A stretch of DNA of 64,000 bases, taken from Kordia algicida (GTDB lineage: Bacteria > Bacteroidota > Bacteroidia > Flavobacteriales > Flavobacteriaceae). Under the pieces are notes generated by a model. That model saw only the letters and a program-made list of their open reading frames with translations. It did not search any database and was not told where the DNA came from. The DNA lies in NCBI RefSeq assembly GCF_051013375.1, contig NZ_CP142125.1; one strand, given 5' to 3'. Position 1 is the stretch's first letter; each line of letters opens with the position of its first letter. The translations under genes were made by a program, and so were the position numbers. Of this stretch, positions 55,024 to 63,951 are shown one piece after another.

Positions 55024-56586
55024 ATGGAACATATTATCCTTTCCTTACTAACCAATAATAGCTATTTGGATGTTAATCGTGAGCTCTTAAACTTGCAATT
55101 ATTATCGCATCCAGAGTATCCAAGTCTGAAATCTATTACAGATACGCTCGATTATTTTGAAATTGATAATTTGGCAGCTACCGTACCAAAAGAAGCATTG
55201 TCACAAATGCCAACTTCATTTTTGGCACTTGTAAATAATGGAAAAGGTGAAGAAGTTGTTTTGGTAGAAAAAAAACGTGGCGCTATTCACATTGTAAATG
55301 TAGATGGAAAAAAAGAAAAACTTTCGGAAGCTGTGTTTTCTGAACGTTGGACAGGAACAATTGTCGCTGTTGAAGAACTTGAAAAAACAGTCAATACAAA
55401 ATCATTACAAACGGCGCTTCCCTATTTTGTGGTTGCTGCAGTAGCTTCTACAACAGTATTGCTCAATTTTAGTTTGCCATATTTGTTGTACACTGCGCTT
55501 ACTTTAGTTGGTTTGTACATAAGTATTTTAATTATCCGAGAAGATTTGGGCATCAAAAGCAAAGCTGTAGCGAAAGTGTGTGGTGCAATTTCAAAAAATA
55601 GTACTTGTGGCGAAGTTATTAATACGAAAGGAAATAAAATCTTCGGAATTATCTCTTTGAGCGATGCTTCTTTTGTGTTTTTCGCAGGATTATTTTTGAT
55701 TTTAGCTTCTATCGGATTTCATCAAAGTACGCTTTTAACAATGTCACTAGCAGGAATTCCAGTGATTGTTTATGCACTATTCCGACAAGGTTTTGTATTA
55801 AAAAAATGGTGTGCGCTATGTTTATTAATTGCAGGAATTTTAGTGTTACAAACAGGATTATTACTCGCTACATTCGATTTTGTTTGGCAAATTAACGCAT
55901 CATATATTGCGAGACTCGTCAGCATTTTTGTGTTGTTATATATTGCTTGGATATATTGCAAATCGTATTGGGAAAGCCATGAAAAATTGGCTGTAACGGA
56001 AACTAATTTTCTAAAGTTTAAGCGAAATCCTGAATTGTTTAAAACAATGCTACAAGAGAAGCACATATTAAATGCCAACGTAATTCCTCAGCAATTACGC
56101 ATAGTTTTTGGAAATCCTAACGGAGCCATAAAATTACAAGGTGTTACCAATCCGTTATGTGGTTTTTGTACCGCAGCTTTTGAATCGTATGATAAATTAC
56201 TTAGTTCGTATGGCAATGATATTCATTTAGAATTTATTTTTAATGTGCCAAAAGATGCCGAAAATAAAAGTACTAAAATTGCTTCTCGCTTGATCGATTT
56301 GTATTTGCAAGATCCTAAAAAAGCCTATACAGCGCTAAAAGAATGGTATGCTAATAGAGATATTGATACATGGCATAAAAACTTCGGATATTCAGAAAAT
56401 ACGAAGGTATTAGAAGTCTTGGAAGCACATACAGAATGGTGTAATATTAACGATGTTCATTATACGCCAGCGAGCATTTTGAACAATCACTTTTTTCCTG
56501 ACTCGTATGAAGTGAAAGATTTACCGTTGTTTATTCAAGATATAATTTTGGAGTCGCAAGGAGCTTCTGGAGAAACGCAAGTGTAA
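55024..56586 (+). CDS. C39-like - VKOR - thioredoxin membrane fusion
   Basis: The 520-residue protein has three parts. Residues 1-115 resemble a C39 peptidase domain (LLSHPEYPSLKSITDTLDYF, later His89 in AIHIVNVDG), but the catalytic Cys is absent, so it may only bind leaders. Residues about 130-312 are a vitamin K epoxide reductase domain with loop cysteines C186 and C195 and active pair C263-A-L-C266. Residues about 345-520 are a thioredoxin/DsbA-like domain with C379-G-F-C382. VKOR-Trx fusions form disulfides in exported proteins, with quinone as acceptor. The two cysteine-rich double-glycine peptides just upstream are natural substrate candidates. Confidence 0.85.
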   Translation: MEHIILSLLTNNSYLDVNRELLNLQLLSHPEYPSLKSITDTLDYFEIDNLAATVPKEALSQMPTSFLALVNNGKGEEVVLVEKKRGAIHIVNVDGKKEKLSEAVFSERWTGTIVAVEELEKTVNTKSLQTALPYFVVAAVASTTVLLNFSLPYLLYTALTLVGLYISILIIREDLGIKSKAVAKVCGAISKNSTCGEVINTKGNKIFGIISLSDASFVFFAGLFLILASIGFHQSTLLTMSLAGIPVIVYALFRQGFVLKKWCALCLLIAGILVLQTGLLLATFDFVWQINASYIARLVSIFVLLYIAWIYCKSYWESHEKLAVTETNFLKFKRNPELFKTMLQEKHILNANVIPQQLRIVFGNPNGAIKLQGVTNPLCGFCTAAFESYDKLLSSYGNDIHLEFIFNVPKDAENKSTKIASRLIDLYLQDPKKAYTALKEWYANRDIDTWHKNFGYSENTKVLEVLEAHTEWCNINDVHYTPASILNNHFFPDSYEVKDLPLFIQDIILESQGASGETQV

Positions 56587-56605
56587 TATTTAGCATATTA
56601 TTTCA

Positions 56606-57136
56606 CTACCATTTCCATGCATTGTTGGTTATCACCTTCAATCCGACTTCTTTAAATTTTGTGCGTAAGGCATCTACTTGTGTTAATTCTCTTTTCGGAA
56701 TGATAAACGCATTTCCTATTGAAATTTCGACAAAGAAATACTCTTGAATTTCATTGACTCTCACTACTTCTGAAAGATTCACATTCCCTTCTCCGATTTT
56801 ATTTTGAACAAGTATATAATCTGGTAAAATTTCTAATGTTTCTGTAGTATTGAAATACTGTGAATAATTTTCTTTAACATACTTTTTATAATATCTTTTG
56901 TATCTCCATTTATAATACATTGGATAAAAAAAGAGAAATACTATGGCAACACTGCTAAAATATATTGCAAATACGTTTATTTGATTAAAATAAAAAATAC
57001 AGGCTAAAATTCCTGAGCCAATTACAAAAAGAAGGTGACCTTTTCTTTTCTTTTTTTGTATATTTTCAGAAGTTGAAGCTGCATACAAAAGATGCATGAA
57101 GTAATCTTCTTCCTGTAATTTATATGTGATTTTCAT
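56606..57136 (-). CDS. YcxB-like membrane protein
   Basis: The 176-residue protein has two membrane helices close together (about 33-50 and 54-72) between a cytoplasmic N-terminus (KITYKLQEEDYFMHLLYAAS) and a C-terminal YcxB-like domain (about 95-165) with DYILVQNKIGEGNVNLSEV and the characteristic NAFIIPKREL. The function of the family is unknown. It lies 20 bases downstream of the nuclease gene on the same strand, so the two may form one transcript. Confidence 0.75.
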   Translation of the reverse strand: MKITYKLQEEDYFMHLLYAASTSENIQKKKRKGHLLFVIGSGILACIFYFNQINVFAIYFSSVAIVFLFFYPMYYKWRYKRYYKKYVKENYSQYFNTTETLEILPDYILVQNKIGEGNVNLSEVVRVNEIQEYFFVEISIGNAFIIPKRELTQVDALRTKFKEVGLKVITNNAWKW

Positions 57137-57156
57137 GCTAATGAAATTTATGTTCG

Positions 57157-58002
57157 TTAGTCTCTAAAACTCCACTGTTTATAAGTCGTCATCGCCTCCA
57201 GTTTATTTTCTTTAGTATCTTCTAATTCTGGAAAGAAATCAATTCCCGTACGTTTTTCTAGTTCATCTACCGAAACTACAAATTCATACAATGGTTTATC
57301 AGAATCTTTGTGTGGTACTAAAAATGCTATAATTTTAGTGCTTCCGCCAGAATTATCAAGTAAAATTTTATAGAAATAATTTGGCACAGCAACAGCTTCG
57401 CTTCCTATGGTTTTCAAATTATTTTCCAAAATTCCGCCCGTAACGACATATACGCCATCATATTTTTTTGCCCAATAGCGTACTTTTTGTTCCAATCGAT
57501 TCCAAATTCCCGCATTAAAATCATGCTTTTGTGGCGAAATATTACTCGTTAAGAATGTTTCTGTAAAAGCGGCTTTGGTATATTTTCTATCTGCCGCAGG
57601 ACACAAATGTCCACGATCGTATCCTGATTTTTTATAATTCCGCCAATGTGCCGATTCTGTTGTCACAGCTTCATCTTGTTCAAAATACGGACGTTTGAAA
57701 TCGGTATACACTACTTGATTTTTCTTCAATTCATACGCAACCCATTCTGCTTGCTCAAAAGCTTCGTTGTATGATAAAGAATAGCCTTCATGGTGTACAA
57801 TTTGTCCTGTTGTTGAACTCGGTAAATAGAATTCATTGGTTAGTGTTTTTGGAGAACTATCTGTTGTTTGTTTTTTTGTTCCGTGAATTTCTACATTCGG
57901 ATCATAAGTATTCGTTGCTTTGTTTTCACTGTACTTTTCATAGATGATGAACGCAGCACCAATTAACAATACTAATAGTGGATATATTTTATTTCTTTTC
58001 AT
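57157..58002 (-). CDS. Membrane-anchored DNA/RNA non-specific endonuclease
   Basis: The 281-residue NUC1/Serratia-type nuclease has one N-terminal membrane helix (about 6-22) and a short linker. The catalytic domain has the DRGHLCPAADRK motif (His general base) and the metal-binding Asn in NISPQKHDFNAGIWNRLE. Being outside the membrane, it would degrade extracellular or incoming nucleic acid. The ATG at 58002 is preferred to an in-frame TTG at 58017. A 7-bp tandem repeat lies 24 bases before the ATG. Confidence 0.88.
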   Translation of the reverse strand: MKRNKIYPLLVLLIGAAFIIYEKYSENKATNTYDPNVEIHGTKKQTTDSSPKTLTNEFYLPSSTTGQIVHHEGYSLSYNEAFEQAEWVAYELKKNQVVYTDFKRPYFEQDEAVTTESAHWRNYKKSGYDRGHLCPAADRKYTKAAFTETFLTSNISPQKHDFNAGIWNRLEQKVRYWAKKYDGVYVVTGGILENNLKTIGSEAVAVPNYFYKILLDNSGGSTKIIAFLVPHKDSDKPLYEFVVSVDELEKRTGIDFFPELEDTKENKLEAMTTYKQWSFRD

Positions 58003-58026
58003 TTCGACTTTACTCAATGTTGGTTA

Positions 58027-58089
58027 TTTGGTGTTCGGTGTTCGGTGTTTGGTGTTTGGTGTTTGGTGTTTGGTGTTTGGTGTTTGGTG
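58027..58089. repeat. Heptanucleotide tandem repeat, nine units
   Basis: Nine head-to-tail copies of TTTGGTG; units two and three are TTCGGTG. It occupies the gap between the ABC permease stop (58131) and the nuclease start (58002, minus strand), directly in the nuclease promoter or 5' leader. Such short repeats change copy number by slippage. Confidence 0.95.
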
Positions 58090-58130
58090 TTCAAAAAATA
58101 CTTTCTAATTGATACTTTCAAATTTATATA

Positions 58131-59240
58131 TTAATTCTTCACATCCAAAGCATCACGCAGAGCATTTCCAACCAACATAAACGCCATTACCAAACTCATA
58201 ATTGCAACTCCTGGAATGATTGCCAAATACGGTTTTCCTAGAATGATATAACTGTAATGATCTTTTATCATTGCGCCCCAACTTGGCATTGGCGGTTGTG
58301 CTCCGATTCCTAAAAAACTGAGTCCACTTTCTATTAAAATCGCTGCTGCGAAATTGGCTGCCGAGATTACAATGACAGGCGCCATAATGTTTGGCAATAT
58401 ATGTTTGATGATGATTCTGAAATCGTGATAACCTAGCGCACGTGCCGCAGTGACATATTGCATGCGTTTGACACTTAGTACTTGTCCGCGTACAATTCTA
58501 GCTACCTCAACCCACATCGTGAGTCCGACAGCAACAAATACTTGCCAAAAACCTTTTCCAAGCGTAAGCGTGATTGCAATGACTAAAAGTAATGTTGGAA
58601 TGGACCAAGTTACGTTGATGATCCACATAATGATCGCATCTACTTTACCTTCAAAATATCCTGCCAATGCACCTAACGAGATTCCAATTATAAGTGAAAT
58701 AAAAACCGCCACAAATCCTATGGTAAAAGAGATGCGCATTCCGATCAACATTCTACTCAGAACGTCTCTCCCATATTTGTCGGTTCCTAATCGAAAGGTT
58801 TTTTGTTTGATAAATTTCGCTGGAATTTCGCTTGCTTGTGTCAACGCTGGAAAGGAACTCAATGGAATTTCTTTTTCAATTCCTTCAATAGCACTATCAG
58901 AATATTCCGTGATAAATAATTGATTGTTTTCTATATGATAATTTGAAATTGGAATTTCTGTTGCTGTGTTTTCCTTTCCAAAAAACAACCTGTTTAAAAA
59001 GCTTTCTTCTATTTTTTCTGTGGAAGGAATCGTCAACATTTGCACTGAGAATCCTGGTTTTTTCGAGTGAATTGACAAATGCATTTGATTGGCATTTTTG
59101 GTATCGTCTGGTGTGAACGCATATGCAAAAACGACAATAAATGCACAAATTACAATAAAGCAAAAACTCAAAACGCCCCAAAAATTCTTCTTGAATTTTT
59201 GGAGCGCTAATCTTGTTAGTGAATTTGAGTTTTTACTCAT
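58131..59240 (-). CDS. ABC transporter permease, oligopeptide (OppC/DppC) type
   Basis: The 369-residue permease has one N-terminal membrane helix (about 17-42) and a periplasmic segment of about 110 residues. The binding-protein-dependent transport core follows with LGTDKYGRDVLSRMLIG, five helices and the EAA loop (AARALGYHDFRIIIKHILPN, partly quoted). The family imports di- and oligopeptides or related compounds. OppB, ATPase and binding-protein genes are absent here, so it must pair with subunits elsewhere, as is common in Bacteroidota. It follows the tail-specific protease by 14 bases. Confidence 0.9.
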   Translation of the reverse strand: MSKNSNSLTRLALQKFKKNFWGVLSFCFIVICAFIVVFAYAFTPDDTKNANQMHLSIHSKKPGFSVQMLTIPSTEKIEESFLNRLFFGKENTATEIPISNYHIENNQLFITEYSDSAIEGIEKEIPLSSFPALTQASEIPAKFIKQKTFRLGTDKYGRDVLSRMLIGMRISFTIGFVAVFISLIIGISLGALAGYFEGKVDAIIMWIINVTWSIPTLLLVIAITLTLGKGFWQVFVAVGLTMWVEVARIVRGQVLSVKRMQYVTAARALGYHDFRIIIKHILPNIMAPVIVISAANFAAAILIESGLSFLGIGAQPPMPSWGAMIKDHYSYIILGKPYLAIIPGVAIMSLVMAFMLVGNALRDALDVKN

Positions 59241-59254
59241 TAATGTTTTTTATA

Positions 59255-61381
59255 TTAACCTTTTACAACCGATCGTTTTTTCTTTTTGATGTTGTTCAGT
59301 TGAATGTCTCCTAATACGTTAATTGCTTCTTCTACATAAACATCTTTTGATAATTCTTCATGCCAAGCTTGTCTTTTTACTTGCAATGTAGAATCTTTTT
59401 GCATCAACAATTCTTCATAAGGTAACGACGTGAATGTTAGTTGCGTATCATAATCAGATATTGCTTTGAAGCGTTTTGCATAGGCTTCATCCTTGTCTGC
59501 TTTCTTTTTGTATTCCGCGTAATTTAAAGGATATTCGTTGTCATCACGTCTCTTTTTGATCCACTTTGCATTTTCTTCAATCAATTTTAGTTGCGCATTG
59601 TTTGCCATACGTTTTTTACTTCTACTGATCGTTTTGTCGTAATCGATATAACCGTCCCAAAGATCGTATTTTGCAGGATCAATTTGATCCCAAGGTAATG
59701 GATTTTCCTGATCTTTTTCACCTACATCAATAAAACTGTATTTATCTACCACAACAACATCACTTTTTACACCTTCTAATTGTGTTGATCCTCCGTTGAT
59801 TCTATAAAATTTCTGAGTTGTTAATTTTAACGCACCAACGTTTCCGTTTCCTCCTCTTACAAATCTATTTAAGTCAACAATATTTTGTACCGTTCCTTTA
59901 CCATACGTTTGCTTACTTCCTATTACAACAGCTCGTTTGTAATCTTGCAATGCTGCTGCTAAAATTTCTGAAGCAGAAGCCGATAATTCATTTACAAGAA
60001 TTACCAAGGGTCCATCCCACTGAATGCGACTGTCTTCATCATTTAAAACTTCCTTCCCATCAACCGAACTTTTTACTTGTACTACAGGTCCGTCTTTGAT
60101 AAAGAATCCAGCCATATCTACTACAGTTTTCAAAGATCCTCCTCCATTATTTCTTAAGTCTAACACCAAACCTTCCATGCCTTGCTCTTTGAGACGCTCT
60201 ATTTCTTTTTTCACGTCGCTCGCAGCATTTCTTTTATTGTAATCTTCGAAGTTTACGTAGAATTTTGGCAAGTTAATCACACCAAAAGTACGTTCTCCTT
60301 TTTTCACTACTGCCGATTTTGCATAGGTTTCTTCAATTTCAACTAAATCTCTTTTGATGGTGATAATTTCGATAGAACCATCTACTTTTTTCACGGTAAG
60401 CGTTACTTTTGTCCCTTTTGGTCCTTTGATAAGTTTTACAGCATCATCCAAACGCATTCCCACAATATCTACAGGTTCTTCGCCTTCTTGTGCAACTTTT
60501 AGAATGACATCTCCAGCTTCAATTTTTTTACTTCTCCAAGCTGGTCCACCAGAAATTACTTCAAAAATCTTTGCGCCTTCTGTACGTTTTTGCAAACGTG
60601 CTCCTATTCCTTCTAGCGTTCCAGACATGCTCATATCAAAACGATCTTTGTCTTGTGGCGCAAGATATGAGGTATGCGGATCAAATTCTTCTACAATTGC
60701 ATTTACATAAATGCTAAACCAATCTTTGCGCTCTAAATCGTCCATTAAATCATAAAACTCAACATACGTTTTCGCAGTAGATTCGCGCGCTTCTTTTTCT
60801 AAAGTAATTGCATCTTTAGCTTCGTAAGCTTCATCTTCTTTTTGCTTTTTCTTTTCAACTTCTAATTTGATATCGTAGTTTGCCAAGGTTGAAAATTTCA
60901 ATTCTTTTCTCCAACGCTCTTTTAGTTCTGCAACATCTTTGGCAAAATCAATTTTGTCGTAATCTCTGTTGATAGATTCGTTTTTTGTAAAGTCGAAAGG
61001 ATTCTCCAATAATTCTTTTTGATACTTTTTTGTTTCTTCCATTCGCTGTAGTAAGCGCTCGTGTACAAGACTGAAGAATTGCACTCCAGGTTCTTTAATT
61101 TCATCGTCAATTTTATCTTTGTATTGACTAAATTCTTCCAAATCTGATGCTAAAAAATAGCGTTTCATCGGATCAACCGCATTGATGAAATCATTGTAGA
61201 CATTTTCAGAAAACTCGTCATTGATATCTTGCGGATTAAAGTGCCATCTACCTAAAACATAAGAAATTAAATCTACTAATGTTTTATCTTGTTCAGGATC
61301 GTCGAAAGATTTTTTCGCAAATCCACAGGACACCATTGCAAAAGTTAATAGTGCCACTAAATATATTTTATTCCTTCTCAT
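59255..61381 (-). CDS. prc: Carboxy-terminal processing (tail-specific) protease
   Basis: The 708-residue S41 protease has a signal (possibly lipoprotein, MVSC near residue 19) and an N-terminal helical region. A PDZ domain (about 225-310, GIGARLQKRTEGAKIFEV) and the protease core follow, with catalytic Ser in ELSASASEILAAALQDY and Lys in KQTYGKGTVQ, then a long C-terminal helical DUF3340-like domain. It trims C-termini of envelope proteins. ATG at 61381 (MRRNKIYL) is chosen because it places the signal at the start. Co-transcribed with the ABC permease. Confidence 0.94.
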   Translation of the reverse strand: MRRNKIYLVALLTFAMVSCGFAKKSFDDPEQDKTLVDLISYVLGRWHFNPQDINDEFSENVYNDFINAVDPMKRYFLASDLEEFSQYKDKIDDEIKEPGVQFFSLVHERLLQRMEETKKYQKELLENPFDFTKNESINRDYDKIDFAKDVAELKERWRKELKFSTLANYDIKLEVEKKKQKEDEAYEAKDAITLEKEARESTAKTYVEFYDLMDDLERKDWFSIYVNAIVEEFDPHTSYLAPQDKDRFDMSMSGTLEGIGARLQKRTEGAKIFEVISGGPAWRSKKIEAGDVILKVAQEGEEPVDIVGMRLDDAVKLIKGPKGTKVTLTVKKVDGSIEIITIKRDLVEIEETYAKSAVVKKGERTFGVINLPKFYVNFEDYNKRNAASDVKKEIERLKEQGMEGLVLDLRNNGGGSLKTVVDMAGFFIKDGPVVQVKSSVDGKEVLNDEDSRIQWDGPLVILVNELSASASEILAAALQDYKRAVVIGSKQTYGKGTVQNIVDLNRFVRGGNGNVGALKLTTQKFYRINGGSTQLEGVKSDVVVVDKYSFIDVGEKDQENPLPWDQIDPAKYDLWDGYIDYDKTISRSKKRMANNAQLKLIEENAKWIKKRRDDNEYPLNYAEYKKKADKDEAYAKRFKAISDYDTQLTFTSLPYEELLMQKDSTLQVKRQAWHEELSKDVYVEEAINVLGDIQLNNIKKKKRSVVKG

Positions 61382-61615
61382 AAAAGCTTGAATTTTCACA
61401 AATTTTAATTTTATCATTCGCATAAATCAGCATCATATTGATTCTCAATTTGATTACGATAAACGTATTAAAGCCAATTAATTAATTTTTTACTAAAATA
61501 AAGAAAAAACTATGCCGTTTTTTAACAATCTTACTAATTTTTTGTTAAAGATAAAATGATATGCATGTAAACGTTAAATTACGTACTTTAGCATCTTAAA
61601 TGATGTACTTTTTTT

Positions 61616-62395
61616 ATGAATGAAAAACCTTTGATTTTAGTTACAAACGACGACGGTATTACCGCACCAGGATTGCGTGCTCTAATTGACGTAATGAACG
61701 AATTAGGTGATGTTATTGTCGTTGCTCCAGACAGCCCACAAAGTGGTATGGGACATGCAATTACTGCAAATTCGACTATTTATTGTACCGCAATTACCAT
61801 TGATGAAGGACCACAGATTGAGTATTCGAGTTCAGGAACTCCAGTAGATTGTGTGAAACTTGCTGTGAATGAAATTTTGAATCGCAAGCCAGACATTTGT
61901 GTTTCAGGCATTAATCATGGATCAAATTCTTCTATCAACGTTATTTACTCAGGAACCATGAGTGCCGCCGTGGAAGCTGGTATTGAAGGAATTCCTGCAA
62001 TTGGTTTTTCCTTGTTAGATTATGATTGGGAAGCAAATTTTGAAGCAACAAAAAGTTATGTAAAACGAATTACAAAAAAAGTGTTGGAACACGGTTTGCC
62101 AGAAGGTGTTGTGTTGAATGTGAACTTTCCGAAGCTAAAAGAGAAAGATATTAAAGGAATTCGTATTTGCCGACAAGCAAAAGCATATTGGCAAGAAGAT
62201 TTTGACAAGCGAACCAATCCGCACGGAAAACAATATTATTGGCTTTCAGGAAAGTTTGTAAATGAAGATAAAGGAGAAGATACCGACGAATGGGCTTTGG
62301 AAAACGGATATGTTTCATTAGTTCCTGTAAAGTTTGATTTAACGGCGCATCATGCCATACAGAAACTTAATAGTTTGGGATTTAATGAAGAATAA
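61616..62395 (+). CDS. surE: 5'/3'-nucleotidase SurE
   Basis: The 259-residue metal-dependent phosphatase starts with ILVTNDDGITAPG (metal-binding Asp pair), followed by SPQSGMGHAIT, the metal-ligand Asn in SGINHGSNSS and GTMSAAVEAGI. It dephosphorylates nucleoside monophosphates and other small substrates. It begins a small unit with a 97-residue membrane protein (overlap 11 bases) and lpxB. Divergent from the tail-specific protease. Confidence 0.96.
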   Translation: MNEKPLILVTNDDGITAPGLRALIDVMNELGDVIVVAPDSPQSGMGHAITANSTIYCTAITIDEGPQIEYSSSGTPVDCVKLAVNEILNRKPDICVSGINHGSNSSINVIYSGTMSAAVEAGIEGIPAIGFSLLDYDWEANFEATKSYVKRITKKVLEHGLPEGVVLNVNFPKLKEKDIKGIRICRQAKAYWQEDFDKRTNPHGKQYYWLSGKFVNEDKGEDTDEWALENGYVSLVPVKFDLTAHHAIQKLNSLGFNEE

Positions 62396-62678
62396 AGAAG
62401 TTATTACAGGAATTATTGTAGGTATTGTTGCCACTATAATTGGTACATGTATTTATTTAGGCTATCTCGCATATTCTAAAGACATCGCTTTTGGAACGTT
62501 GCTCGGACGTGAAATTAAATACGGTGGTATTAGTTCAGATATTGCTTGGGGAACTGCGCTTAATTTTATTGCTTTTTATGCTTTTTTAAAACGTAATAAA
62601 GAAGAACGTGCCAAAGGTGTTTTGATTGTTACCGTGATTATTGCCGTATGTGTAATGACTCACAGGTTGTTAAGCTAA
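62385..62678 (+). CDS. Small membrane protein between surE and lpxB
   Basis: The 97-residue protein has about three membrane helices (about 7-27, 45-62 and 74-91). The ATG at 62385 lies inside the last codons of surE, an 11-base overlap suggesting coupled translation; the longer frame from 62352 would overlap surE more and has no support. No family is recognised. Placement before lpxB suggests an envelope role, but nothing in the sequence shows one. Confidence 0.75.
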   Translation: MKNKEVITGIIVGIVATIIGTCIYLGYLAYSKDIAFGTLLGREIKYGGISSDIAWGTALNFIAFYAFLKRNKEERAKGVLIVTVIIAVCVMTHRLLS

Positions 62679-62683
62679 TTATT

Positions 62684-63796
62684 ATGAAGTACTATATTAT
62701 TGCAGGAGAAGCTTCGGGAGATTTACATGGTTCTAATTTGATGAAAGCTATTGTAAAACAAGATCCTACTGCCGATTTTCGGTTTTGGGGCGGAGATTTG
62801 ATGCAAGAAGTTGGCGGTACTTTGGTCATGCATTATAAAGAGCGTGCGTTTATGGGATTCATAGAAATCATTATGAATCTTCGCAAAATTTTAGGCATGA
62901 TGTCTTTTTGTAAAAAAGATATTGCAGCGTATGCACCTGATGTTATTATTTTTATTGATAATTCAGGATTTAATCTTCCTGTGGCTAAATGGGCAAAAAA
63001 GAACGGCTTTAGAACCAATTATTACATTTCTCCACAAGTTTGGGCAAGCAGAGCAAGTAGAGTGCAAAAGATCAAAAGAGATGTAGATGCGATGTTTGTG
63101 ATTCTTCCTTTTGAGAAAGATTTTTACAAAAAATATGATTATAATGTCCATTTTGTAGGTCATCCATTGTTGGATGCAATTGCAGATAGAGACATGGTTG
63201 ATGTTCCGAAGTTCAAAAAAACACATCAGTTGGATGAACGACCAATTATAGCATTGCTTCCTGGAAGCAGAAAACAAGAAATTACCAAAATGCTTTCTGT
63301 GATGCTTTCTGTGGTTGATAATTTTCCTGCCTATCAGTTTGTCATTGCTGGCGCACCAAGTCAGGAAAAATCATTTTACGAGCAGTTTATTGCTGATAAG
63401 AATGTAAAATTTATCAATAATAAAACCTATGATTTGTTGAGCATTTCTACTGCTGCTTTGGTAACTTCAGGAACGGCAACTTTAGAAACCGCTTTGTACA
63501 AAGTGCCACAAGTTGTTTGCTATAAAGCGAGTACTATTTCTTATCAAATTGCCAAACGCATTATTACTTTAGATTATATTTCGCTGGTAAATTTAATTAT
63601 GGACAGAGAAGTTGTGAAAGAATTGATTCAAAACGATTTTACTACAAAAAATCTTCAAACGGAGTTGACACGTATTTTGGATCATAATGAACGTATAGCA
63701 TTATTTGAAGACTATTACGAGTTAGAACAAAAGTTAGGAGGCAAAGGCGCGAGTGCTACTGCTGCAACATTGATCTGCGAAGCGCTTCAAAAATAG
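62684..63796 (+). CDS. lpxB: Lipid-A-disaccharide synthase
   Basis: The 370-residue GT19 glycosyltransferase joins UDP-2,3-diacylglucosamine and lipid X to the lipid A disaccharide. Signatures are IIAGEASGDLHGSNLM at the start, GFMGFxE-type FMGFIEI, YYISPQVWASR, FVGHPLLD and LLPGSRKQEI. The start at 62684 follows the stop of the small membrane protein by 5 bases. Length is slightly under the E. coli enzyme (382). It indicates a Gram-negative lipid A pathway. Confidence 0.95.
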   Translation: MKYYIIAGEASGDLHGSNLMKAIVKQDPTADFRFWGGDLMQEVGGTLVMHYKERAFMGFIEIIMNLRKILGMMSFCKKDIAAYAPDVIIFIDNSGFNLPVAKWAKKNGFRTNYYISPQVWASRASRVQKIKRDVDAMFVILPFEKDFYKKYDYNVHFVGHPLLDAIADRDMVDVPKFKKTHQLDERPIIALLPGSRKQEITKMLSVMLSVVDNFPAYQFVIAGAPSQEKSFYEQFIADKNVKFINNKTYDLLSISTAALVTSGTATLETALYKVPQVVCYKASTISYQIAKRIITLDYISLVNLIMDREVVKELIQNDFTTKNLQTELTRILDHNERIALFEDYYELEQKLGGKGASATAATLICEALQK

Positions 63797-63951
63797 ATGA
63801 AAAATACACTTATCTGAAAATCAATAATTTAAACTCCGTGTTTATACCTATTTTTAAATATACGAATTACTACACTTGTAGGTTTTTACTTATTTATTGA
63901 GATTTGTAATATCATATTATTAATCTTATTAACCTTAAAAAACCTATCATC

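Noticed and set aside
58027..58089. CRISPR array
   Set aside because: The units are 7 bases long with no spacers; it is a simple tandem repeat.
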